Assembly (NCBI GenBank): GCA_937904325.1
Contig: CALGTK010000344.1
Location: 1 to 43,085, forward strand
Origin: an uncultured Planctomyces sp.
GTDB lineage: Bacteria > Planctomycetota > Planctomycetia > Planctomycetales > Planctomycetaceae
DNA length: 43,085 bases
Direction of reading: 5' to 3'
Numbering within the stretch: the first letter of the stretch is position 1; every line of letters begins with the position of its first letter. The position numbers and the translations under genes were made by a program. Shown here piece by piece: positions 14,936 through 22,093 of the stretch. The notes below the pieces were generated by a model that saw nothing but the letters and a program-made list of their open reading frames with translations, did not search any database and had not been told where the DNA came from.

Positions 14936-16510
14936 GTGTCAGACGACCCGAATGACCAGAATAAAATCGATGACTACATCCTCATTGCTCCGATCGCGTC
15001 CGGGAAATCAGGGATCGTCTGGGAAGTCATGCATGAGCAGAGCAACCAGATGTTTGCCATGAAACTGCTCAATAAGAACGCTATGCAGGATCCCGACGAA
15101 AAGGCGTTGCTGAAACTGGAAGCAAAGCTCGGTGCGATGATGGAGCATCCAAATCTGATCAGGAACCACGGAGTAGTGATTCGAAAAACCGAATGCTACT
15201 TGCTGATGGATTTGTTCAAGACTCCTAATTTGAAGGCGTTTATCAATTCCGGCATAGATATGGTGCATACGAACTTCCGGCAGCTTGTCGAAGGGATCTG
15301 CGCTGGTTTGGGGCACATGCATGGCAAAGGCTGGGTGCATCGTGACCTTAAACCGGAAAATATTCTGTTGAACCGTGCTGGTGAGGTTCGACTGATTGAT
15401 TTCTCGCTGGCAGTAAAATCAGCAGGGGGGCTTGGCAAACTGTTGGGAGGTGGCCGAGGGCCGATCCGAGGAACGCGGACGTATCTTGCGCCAGAGACAA
15501 TTCGGAAACAGGCGACCACCCCGGCAACAGATATCTACAGTCTGGGCATAACATTCTTTGAATGCTTAACCGGAACGACACCATTCAAAGGCGATACTCC
15601 ACAAGACCTCCTGCGAAAGCACATCGCGTCGGTTCCGCCACTTCCGTCAATGAAAAATGACAAGGTCACTCCCGAGATGGACCGCTTCATTCTGAAGATG
15701 CTGGCGAAGAAGCCCAGGGACCGGCACCAATCGATGGACGAAGTTCTCAGAGACTTCAACAACTGTCAGATTTTCAAGAAGGACGAAAATGCGGAAGAAC
15801 GTCAGCAGGAAGAAGCTGCAAAACGCGCACGTGAGAAAGCCTCGGGGTCGGACCTCAGTGCCGCGCAAGCAGAAGAACTTCGAGAGCTAATGGGAAGTCG
15901 CCGTGACAGCCGTGCTGACGCTCGAATACAGGCGATGGTCAAATCGAATCCGGCGATGCAACGTGAGTACGAAGCTATTCAGCTTGAACTAAAACAGGAA
16001 GAAGAGAAACGCCAGGCTGAGAGAGAAAGACGAGCCAACGCAAGCACCAAGGGTGAAGCAGCTGAGCCCGACCAAAAGAAGAAGCTCAAAAAGAAACGCA
16101 AGGCACCGAAGGCACCGACGCAGCAACAGCAGCCGATGATGCCGCCGCCAATGCAGCAGCCGATGATGCCGCCGCCAATGCAGCAGCCGATGATGCCGGG
16201 TTATGCGATGCCACCACAGGGGTATCCGCAGCAGCCGATGATGCCACCTGGGATGCCCATGCAGCAGGCTGGTGTTCCACCTCAGCAACCGGGGATGCCT
16301 CCGCCAGGAATGGCACCACCACCTGGCATGCCACCGCAAGGGATGCCTCCGCCAATGCAACAACCGATGGCTCCGGCTCCTCAACAGTCAGCACCGGCAG
16401 CCCAGCAGTCACCGACTCCTGGTCAACAGCCTGCAGTACCTCAGGCTGATGCTGATACAGACGAGGGTGAAAGCATGGATTTCATGACGGACCTTCCAGA
16501 AATCGAATAA
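14936..16510 (+). CDS. Cytosolic Ser/Thr protein kinase with Pro/Met/Gln-rich tail
   Basis: A 524-residue Hanks-type kinase from a GTG start (AGGGA 9 bases upstream). The kinase domain spans about residues 12-285: glycine-loop region IASGKSGIVWEV, ATP lysine K43 in FAMKLL, catalytic loop WVHRDLKPEN (H135, R136, D137, N142), then DFS at 155-157 instead of DFG, and GTRTYLAPETIRKQ as activation-segment end. APE and the DIYSLG helix are intact, so it is probably active despite the Gly-to-Ser change. Residues 285-390 are charged and helical, likely coiled coil. Residues 395-500 are a low-complexity Q/P/M/G tail with a 9-residue repeat. No membrane helix is seen, unlike PknB-type receptors. It follows the adaptor gene at 76 bases and precedes accA by 152 bases. 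Confidence 0.9.
   Translation: MSDDPNDQNKIDDYILIAPIASGKSGIVWEVMHEQSNQMFAMKLLNKNAMQDPDEKALLKLEAKLGAMMEHPNLIRNHGVVIRKTECYLLMDLFKTPNLKAFINSGIDMVHTNFRQLVEGICAGLGHMHGKGWVHRDLKPENILLNRAGEVRLIDFSLAVKSAGGLGKLLGGGRGPIRGTRTYLAPETIRKQATTPATDIYSLGITFFECLTGTTPFKGDTPQDLLRKHIASVPPLPSMKNDKVTPEMDRFILKMLAKKPRDRHQSMDEVLRDFNNCQIFKKDENAEERQQEEAAKRAREKASGSDLSAAQAEELRELMGSRRDSRADARIQAMVKSNPAMQREYEAIQLELKQEEEKRQAERERRANASTKGEAAEPDQKKKLKKKRKAPKAPTQQQQPMMPPPMQQPMMPPPMQQPMMPGYAMPPQGYPQQPMMPPGMPMQQAGVPPQQPGMPPPGMAPPPGMPPQGMPPPMQQPMAPAPQQSAPAAQQSPTPGQQPAVPQADADTDEGESMDFMTDLPEIE
16127..16198 (+). repeat. 27-bp in-frame tandem repeat in the kinase tail
   Basis: Two identical 27-base units (16127-16153 and 16154-16180) encode QQPMMPPPM, and a third partial copy (16181-16198) encodes QQPMMP. 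It continues into degenerate QQPMMPPGMP and PPPGM copies up to about 16380. The repeat forms the core of the kinase's disordered tail and is a likely site of length variation. Confidence 0.85.
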
Positions 16511-16662
16511 ACCTTGCCTCTCTTCTGCTACGAAGTTCAAAATGCTGCCGCAACCGTTTCATCAACCTGTCGCAACACTCTACTTTCCATATAACCACAA
16601 ATCGCAGCCCTGGCGAAATCTGTAACGCATCGGCTGGTGACTTGCTTCTTAGAACTATTCTG

Positions 16663-17667
16663 ATGGCTGATTCAAAACCTCGTCGCAAAAAGATTCCCGT
16701 TCCGCCACTTCCGTTTGAGAAAACTATCTTCGCGATGGAAGCTCAGCTGGAAGAAATCGAAGCGCAGGCTGATCTAACACCAGCCAAGCGTGACACGATT
16801 CGCAATATGCGGGTCGAAATCACCAGGATGAAACGTGAAGTTTTTGACAACCTCGACGCATTCGAGACTTGTAAAGTTGCGAGACATGGCGAGCGACCGC
16901 AAGTTCTTGACTACATCGAACTCGTGTTTGACGAGTTCGTCGAACTTCATGGTGACAAAGCGATCGGTGACGACCGAGCCATCCTGACGGGCTTCGGCAA
17001 ACTTGGCGATGAAAAAGTCATGTTCGTAGGTCAGCACAAAGGCCGGGATATCGACGAGCGAACTGAACACAACTACGGAATGCCACATCCCGAAGGATAC
17101 CGCAAAGCGCTCAGTAAGATGGAACTGGCTGCTCGGCACAAACTTCCGATCGTCTGCTTCATCGACACTCCTGGTGCCTATCCGGGTCCTGCTGCTGAAG
17201 AGCGCGGACAGGCCTGGCTGATCGCAACCAGTCTCCGTGAAATGGCCCGACTCAGCACTCCGATCGTGTGCGTGGTAATCGGCGAAGGCGGATCGGGCGG
17301 TGCACTTGGAATCGGCATTGGCGATCACATCGCCATTCTTCAGTTTGCCTACTATTCAGTGATCAGTCCTGAAGGCTGCGCTGGCATCCTCTGGAAAGAT
17401 GGCAAACATGCTGACAAGGCGGCTCACGCGCTCAGGTTCACTTCGCGAGACTTGCTGGGATTTGGAATCGTGGACGAAGTGATTCCCGAACCACTTGGTG
17501 GTGCTCATCGAAATCATCGGCAGATGGCGATGAACCTGAAGGGCTCATTGATCACTGCGATTCGGGAATTGAAGCAGATTCCCGAAGACGAACTGGTCGA
17601 ACGCCGTTATCAGAAATTTCGAGGCATGGGTGTATTCGAAGAGCAGCTTGCCGCAGAAGCTGAATGA
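16663..17667 (+). CDS. accA: Acetyl-CoA carboxylase carboxyltransferase, alpha subunit
   Basis: A 334-residue protein that, with AccD, transfers the carboxyl group from biotin to acetyl-CoA to make malonyl-CoA, the first step of fatty acid synthesis. It has the AccA N-terminal helical region (FEKTIFAMEAQLEEIE), the crotonase-fold core with VGQHKGRD, PEGYRKALSKM and FIDTPGAYPGPAAEERGQA, and the oxyanion-region motif GEGGSGGALGIG, followed by YSVISPEGCAGILW. Starting from the ATG at 16663 gives the usual length; an in-frame TTG at 16642 would add seven residues. Neither has a strong Shine-Dalgarno. It is monocistronic or the last gene after the kinase; accD is not in the window. The downstream spacer of 235 bases contains no gene. 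Confidence 0.95.
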   Translation: MADSKPRRKKIPVPPLPFEKTIFAMEAQLEEIEAQADLTPAKRDTIRNMRVEITRMKREVFDNLDAFETCKVARHGERPQVLDYIELVFDEFVELHGDKAIGDDRAILTGFGKLGDEKVMFVGQHKGRDIDERTEHNYGMPHPEGYRKALSKMELAARHKLPIVCFIDTPGAYPGPAAEERGQAWLIATSLREMARLSTPIVCVVIGEGGSGGALGIGIGDHIAILQFAYYSVISPEGCAGILWKDGKHADKAAHALRFTSRDLLGFGIVDEVIPEPLGGAHRNHRQMAMNLKGSLITAIRELKQIPEDELVERRYQKFRGMGVFEEQLAAEAE

Positions 17668-17902
17668 TGAACTCAGTTCGGTTCTGCTTCCTGGTGACGA
17701 ACGCGTCAGATCTGCTGTCGCCACTTTGTGATCGATCAACCAACGACTGGATGTGAGCATCAGTAAATTGACCAGCAACGTCCGATAATGTCTGTTATGT
17801 TAAATTAAGACTACGCGAAACCCTTTGTTTTACAGCGATTTCCACTGACGACAGTTCTGAGCTGGTTGCGCTCCACCCTGCTGGAAGCGTCTAAGTTGAC
17901 CG

Positions 17903-18460
17903 CTAAAGCGTAAACTGAAACGACTGATTAATTGGCAGGCCAGATGCTGGTTCGTTCAGGGAAATAAGAGCCTTCTGGAGAGCATTGGCCAGTTTCTCTG
18001 GAAGCATTGGTGCGGTGAACTGAATCGTATGATTCGTGACCGCGCCAGTTGCTGATTCTTTGATCATGGTATGGGTTGATGGTGCCATGATCAGAAGCAG
18101 GCAGGTAACAGCAAGGACAAGGATCATTCCTTTGATCGCACCAAGAATGGCGCCCCAGTGGCGGTCGTATTCGATGAATTTGACTTTTTCCAGCCAACCG
18201 CGAATTGTTCGCGCCAACACAAACACGACCAGTGAGATTCCGGCGTAAACAGCGGCCAAAGCGACCCAATGCCTGAGTGGTTGAGCGAATGGGATTTCCT
18301 GCTCGAGATGTGGTGTTGCCTCGCCGGCGATCAGAATGCACCCGAAGATTGACCCCAGCACAGCCAGTTGCCAGATGGCCCCCTTGGCCGCACCTTTCCA
18401 TGCAGCGATGGCGATCACAAGAACTGCACAACCGTCAAGCCACATATCGCATGATTCCAT
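17903..18460 (-). CDS. CvpA family inner-membrane protein
   Basis: A 185-residue protein with four predicted membrane helices: LVIAIAAW, LAVLGSIFGCILIAG, WVALAAVYAGISLVVFVLA and MILVLAVTCLLLIM. The order and the RHWGAILGAIKGM loop before the last helix match the CvpA family (colicin V production/envelope integrity). The biochemical role of the family is not settled. The ATG at 18460 or the in-frame ATG five codons later could start it; no clear Shine-Dalgarno. It is convergent with accA and lies downstream of dtd on the same strand, separated by 102 bases. Confidence 0.75.
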   Translation of the reverse strand: MESCDMWLDGCAVLVIAIAAWKGAAKGAIWQLAVLGSIFGCILIAGEATPHLEQEIPFAQPLRHWVALAAVYAGISLVVFVLARTIRGWLEKVKFIEYDRHWGAILGAIKGMILVLAVTCLLLIMAPSTHTMIKESATGAVTNHTIQFTAPMLPEKLANALQKALISLNEPASGLPINQSFQFTL

Positions 18461-18562
18461 AAGGTAAAGAGAGCTGACGAATCGTGGAGGTTAGTTCCGA
18501 AAACTAGAGGAGTCCATGCCAGCGTATTTGCTGCTCCAGTAGCGAGGAAAGTTGATCCAAAC

Positions 18563-19012
18563 TCAGAACGTCTTGCGACTATCCAACAGCAAAGTGACGG
18601 GACCATCATTGACCAGTCTCACATCCATGTGTGTTTGAAATCGGCCGGTCTCAACATGAATTCCCCGCCCTCGAACTTCGGCCACGAATGATTCGTAAAG
18701 TCGCTCTGCTTGCTCTGGCCGAGCTGCGTCAACAAAGCTTGGTCGTCGACCTTTGCGGCAGTCACCAAACAGCGTGAACTGGCTGACGACCAGCATTTGG
18801 CCATCAACATCGTTCAACGCAAGGTTCATCTTTCGATCGTCGTCCTCGAAGACTCGCAACCCCGCGACCTTTTCCGCGAGGGTGACGGCGTCGGCATCAG
18901 AATCGCCCGTCCCAACGCCGAGTAGCACTAGAAACCCACGCTCGATCTGACCGACGACTTCGTCTTCGACTTTTACACTGGCAGAAGCAACTCTCTGAAC
19001 GACCGCTCGCAC
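18563..19012 (-). CDS. dtd: D-aminoacyl-tRNA deacylase
   Basis: A 149-residue protein that hydrolyses D-amino acids (and glycine mischarged on tRNA-Ala) from tRNA. From the GTG at 19012 it begins [13 protein letters not shown], the canonical Dtd start. GGAGG lies 6 bases upstream, so the longer open frame to 19033 is not used. The hallmark motifs are present: [17 protein letters not shown] (active-site region; most relatives have ADTRKG) and [12 protein letters not shown] carrying the Gly-cisPro chirality filter. Length is normal. It is 58 bases downstream of the metallophosphoesterase-like gene and may be read through from that cluster. Confidence 0.95.
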   Translation of the reverse strand: MRAVVQRVASASVKVEDEVVGQIERGFLVLLGVGTGDSDADAVTLAEKVAGLRVFEDDDRKMNLALNDVDGQMLVVSQFTLFGDCRKGRRPSFVDAARPEQAERLYESFVAEVRGRGIHVETGRFQTHMDVRLVNDGPVTLLLDSRKTF

Positions 19013-19070
19013 AACACTCCTCCAGGACAACAATGTTCGATACGTCAGGCGTGGAATTCATGTTCGGCAT

Positions 19071-19883
19071 TCAGTACCGGCCATATCGACGTTCTTTTCC
19101 AGGAAGCACTTCCAGGCACGTCGTCCACCATCCTTCGAGGATCGTTTTTGAGAATTCGTCTGGCAAGTCTTCGGCTCGCATTTCTGCTGCAAGCTGCTCG
19201 TAATCATAGATAAGGGGGATGAACTCAAGCAGAACGGCATTTGAGGGAGAACTCGAGTCGCCCCCATGTTCAGCTCTGCCCGTGTCAATAATCGTGTACC
19301 AGACGTTCGTTTTACCATCGTTTTCAGGGCGACCGAGCACTCCAACGTTTGCGAACAATCGTTCGTCCTTCAACCGTCGCTGCCAGTGGATTCCGGAATG
19401 TGTGCCCAGCACGACGTCAGCCTTCGCGTCCTTGAAAAGTCGCTCCAGGAAATGCGTGCTGGTGGTGGACTCCCACAGAAACTCGTTAGTTTTTCGAGGG
19501 CTGCCGTGGCACAGCAGAAATCGTATGCCGTCCACATCGAACCTGATCTCCGAAGGCAAGGCACGCATCCACTGGCGGTTTTGAATCGAAGTGTTGGCGT
19601 ATGTGTAGTTGTAACTGATCTGAGCGAACCAGTTGTCTCGCGGATCTGTGTAGCCGCACTGACAATCGTGGAGATCGTTTCCGATGCTGTTGTCGTAGTT
19701 TCCCTGGACGCACTCAATCGCATTATCCTGCAATAACGGAAACACCCGATTGGGATACGGGCCAAACGCTCCGAGATCGCCGAGACAGTACATCCGGTCG
19801 ACACCGCGTTGGTTTGCGTCTTCAATAGCCGCTTCGAGAGCCAGATAGTTGTTATAGATTCCGCCGAAAAACGCAATTTTCAC
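19071..19883 (-). CDS. Metallophosphoesterase-like protein with a degenerate first metal motif
   Basis: A 270-residue calcineurin-like fold protein from a GTG start. Motif II (CLGDLGAFGPYPN, D36), motif III (GNYD at 61-64), motif IV (LLCHGSP, H126) and the C-terminal histidine motif (GTHSGIHWQRRL, H162 and H166) are present. The first motif, normally SDIHGN, reads GGIYNN at residues 7-12, so both metal-binding residues Asp and His are replaced by Gly and Tyr. Activity is therefore uncertain. GGAAGG lies 9 bases upstream of the GTG, inside a 16-codon ORF whose stop overlaps this start by 4 bases. It is the last gene of the flavoprotein/radical-SAM cluster. It could be a pseudoenzyme or use an altered metal site (inference). 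Confidence 0.8.
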   Translation of the reverse strand: MKIAFFGGIYNNYLALEAAIEDANQRGVDRMYCLGDLGAFGPYPNRVFPLLQDNAIECVQGNYDNSIGNDLHDCQCGYTDPRDNWFAQISYNYTYANTSIQNRQWMRALPSEIRFDVDGIRFLLCHGSPRKTNEFLWESTTSTHFLERLFKDAKADVVLGTHSGIHWQRRLKDERLFANVGVLGRPENDGKTNVWYTIIDTGRAEHGGDSSSPSNAVLLEFIPLIYDYEQLAAEMRAEDLPDEFSKTILEGWWTTCLEVLPGKERRYGRY

Positions 19884-19930
19884 AAGTGTTTACCTTCCCG
19901 GTCGTTCCAGTTGATCGCGTTGGATGCCAT
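19880..19930 (-). CDS. Possible 16-residue peptide gene between radical SAM and metallophosphoesterase genes
   Basis: A 17-codon open frame encoding MASNAINWNDREGKHL. Its ATG shares bases with the stop of the radical SAM gene (TGATG) and its TGA overlaps the GTG start of the next gene (GTGA), so it exactly bridges the gap and would be translationally coupled on both sides. A purine-rich GGAAGG inside it also serves as Shine-Dalgarno for the downstream gene, so it may be only a coupling device or chance. Next to a radical SAM gene, a short peptide could also be a modification substrate. This is inference from position only; I recognise no precursor family. Confidence 0.25.
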   Translation of the reverse strand: MASNAINWNDREGKHL

Positions 19931-20835
19931 CAGCTTTCCATCGAGCTTGATGCGGCGTTCGTACAGATCGCTCCGTATTGAAAGCAGGTAAAGCACGCGC
20001 CGTAGGCCAGGGGGAACTCACGATTGGCTTCATCGAGTGTCTCGCCCATGATCGCTCCGGGCGAATCGAGAAGGATCGGGCAAACAGCGATGCCTCGGTC
20101 GGTAACAACCCGACTGTGGTTACAAATAAGTTGTCCCATATCGAATTCTTCAAGTAATTCATGGGTCACCCGGTCGAACTGGCCGTAGCCTTCTGTCCGT
20201 TCAGCCTCCGCACCGATCTTTAGTCGCGGGAGGATCTTCAACCTTGCGCGACTGTAACCGCGGTCTGCCAGCACTTCTCGAAACTGTCCGAGGACCTTCT
20301 GATCGTCAGTGTCGTCCCAGACCCGAGTCATCGTGATAATGGGCAGGAAGCCATGCTCGACTAATAATGCCACGCCCTGTACAGCCTTTTCAAAGGTCCC
20401 TTCCCCACGGATCGGGTCATTGGTTGAGGCGTCTGGACCGTCGATCGAGACCCTGAACTCAAGGCAATAGCTGCTGGCGTCCTCAGCTTGCCTCAAACGC
20501 TCAACCCACTCCGACTTCAGAAAGGTGGCATTGGTCAAGACTGTCGCGGGTCCGTACTGCAACGTCAGTTCGAGGATTGGAACCAGTTCTTTGTTCAAGA
20601 ACGGTTCGCCTCCGGTGAAGTAGTATTCGCGCACGCCGTACCGGACCGAATCTTCCAACTGGCTTCGCACAGTTTCCAGTGACAGGTGCCCGAATTTGTC
20701 ATTGGTCGGGCTGCAACTGATGAAGCAGTGACTGCATTCCAGATTGCACCTGGTACCCGCGACTTGAAACCACAACTCGTCGAGTGACTCCATCGCGACG
20801 CCTGGGCATTTCGTGAAGTTGGTTTCAGCCTTCAT
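19930..20835 (-). CDS. Radical SAM protein with cysteine-rich (SPASM/twitch-like) C-terminus
   Basis: A 301-residue radical SAM enzyme. The cluster motif is C30-x3-C34-x2-C37 in GTRCNLECSHC. The SAM-binding GGEP motif is in YYFTGGEPFLN, and RVSIDGP and PRLKIGAEAE continue the partial TIM barrel. The C-terminal 70 residues carry a second set of cysteines: ICNHS, VCPIL, then GACFTCFQYGAIC. This arrangement resembles SPASM or twitch domains binding auxiliary Fe-S clusters in peptide-modifying and dehydrogenating enzymes. The substrate is unknown. Its ATG overlaps the stop of the upstream FAD oxidoreductase (ATGA), and its stop overlaps the start of a 16-codon ORF. Codon use looks like that of the neighbours. 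Confidence 0.85.
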   Translation of the reverse strand: MKAETNFTKCPGVAMESLDELWFQVAGTRCNLECSHCFISCSPTNDKFGHLSLETVRSQLEDSVRYGVREYYFTGGEPFLNKELVPILELTLQYGPATVLTNATFLKSEWVERLRQAEDASSYCLEFRVSIDGPDASTNDPIRGEGTFEKAVQGVALLVEHGFLPIITMTRVWDDTDDQKVLGQFREVLADRGYSRARLKILPRLKIGAEAERTEGYGQFDRVTHELLEEFDMGQLICNHSRVVTDRGIAVCPILLDSPGAIMGETLDEANREFPLAYGACFTCFQYGAICTNAASSSMES

Positions 20836-22070
20836 GCCGCCTCCGCTGCGATAAGATCAAACGCGGATTGAATTTGTTCCAGTCCGATTCGCAATAGAAA
20901 CCGCGAATCGCGACCGTAACTTTTCGCCCCAAGTATGTAGAAGCCGGGTTCAGGATTCTTCAAAGTGTCCGTTCCGGGACTGCTCTGTGTCATACAGTTC
21001 GCAGAAGATTCACCCATCAACGCTGCCGCCAGTTTCATTGGCCCCTGACTGGCGTAGCACTCATGAATCTGTAGTTCTTCATAGAGTGACCGGTCTGGAT
21101 GATACCCGACATTTGCGATGACGTTGTCAATGGTCAAGACCTTACAGTTTGCACCACCCTGCTCTGTATTTGTTTCGATGGTGACTTGAATGCTGCCATC
21201 ACTGGCTTTCCCGATTTGACGGACGTACGACGCAGGAAACCAGTTGATTTTCGAGGCTGCGTTTGCCGCAAGTTCATTTGCTCTGGCCGTCAGGTCGGCC
21301 CTGCCACGCAGAGTGTCGCCGTCGATACCGGAGAGTGGCGTATCGGTTGACTTGCGTGTCAGCCAGAACACCTCAGTGTCATAATTCTGTTCAGTCAGAC
21401 TTCCAAGTGCGACGATCACCGTAGCGGCTGAGTAGCCGCTACCGACAACCAGATTTCGGCGACCAGCAAATCGAGATTCATCTTTGCCGGTGATGTCCGG
21501 CAGGAGATAGTCGATCCGCTCGGAAAGTTGGCGTTCACCAAGTGCCGGAACACCACCATCGCCAAGCCAGTTGTGGTTTCCAAAAGTTCCAGAGCAGTCG
21601 AGAACGAAATCGGCTTCGATGACTTGCTCACCATTCTGCTGTGACTCAGTCAGCAACGTAAATGGTGATTCCAGTCGCGAGCGCCGGCCGATCGCATCGC
21701 CCTTCCAGAAATGGCGCTTTCCGATTGTGAGGACGCGAGTATTCTCTTGAATGCAACCTTGAAGGCGTGGATGCTGGCTGAGCGGAAGCAAGTATTGCCC
21801 GAAAAACTCGACTCCGGTCAGCAGGGCGTCAGCAGCGGGTAAGTCTGCGTCTGGCAGTGCTCCCCTGCCCCACTCCGACGAGTTGATTCCGAACGGGCTG
21901 AACAGTCGCACGTGCCCCCATGACCGAACGTTGTCCGCAACATTACCCTTCTCAAATACTACAACCTCGAAGTCTCGCAGCCGCGCGTACAAGGCCGCTT
22001 CCAGTCCAATCGGCCCTGCTCCGGTGATCGCAATCCGTTTGCCTGGCATTCCGTCGCTCCAAATCGACAT
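20832..22070 (-). CDS. FAD/NAD(P)-binding oxidoreductase (flavin monooxygenase-like)
   Basis: About 412 residues from the ATG at 22070, 24 bases after the ThiO-like stop. The frame is open to 22358, but that region overlaps ThiO and has no flavoprotein features. The FAD Rossmann motif ITGAGPIGLEAALYARL is at the N-terminus. A conserved RSWGHVRLFSPFG follows, and DFVLDCSGTFGNHNWLG marks the second FAD segment. NLVVGSGYSAATVIVALG is an NAD(P)H-binding motif as in flavin-containing and N-hydroxylating monooxygenases. The C-terminal YILGAKSYGRDSRFLLRIGLEQ resembles the FAD-closing end of the family. A hydroxylase or dehydrogenase role on a small molecule or peptide is plausible. The 4-base overlap with the radical SAM gene indicates a shared operon. 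Confidence 0.8.
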   Translation of the reverse strand: MSIWSDGMPGKRIAITGAGPIGLEAALYARLRDFEVVVFEKGNVADNVRSWGHVRLFSPFGINSSEWGRGALPDADLPAADALLTGVEFFGQYLLPLSQHPRLQGCIQENTRVLTIGKRHFWKGDAIGRRSRLESPFTLLTESQQNGEQVIEADFVLDCSGTFGNHNWLGDGGVPALGERQLSERIDYLLPDITGKDESRFAGRRNLVVGSGYSAATVIVALGSLTEQNYDTEVFWLTRKSTDTPLSGIDGDTLRGRADLTARANELAANAASKINWFPASYVRQIGKASDGSIQVTIETNTEQGGANCKVLTIDNVIANVGYHPDRSLYEELQIHECYASQGPMKLAAALMGESSANCMTQSSPGTDTLKNPEPGFYILGAKSYGRDSRFLLRIGLEQIQSAFDLIAAEAA

Positions 22071-22093
22071 CCAGCGTTCCAAGTAGCTCGCTA

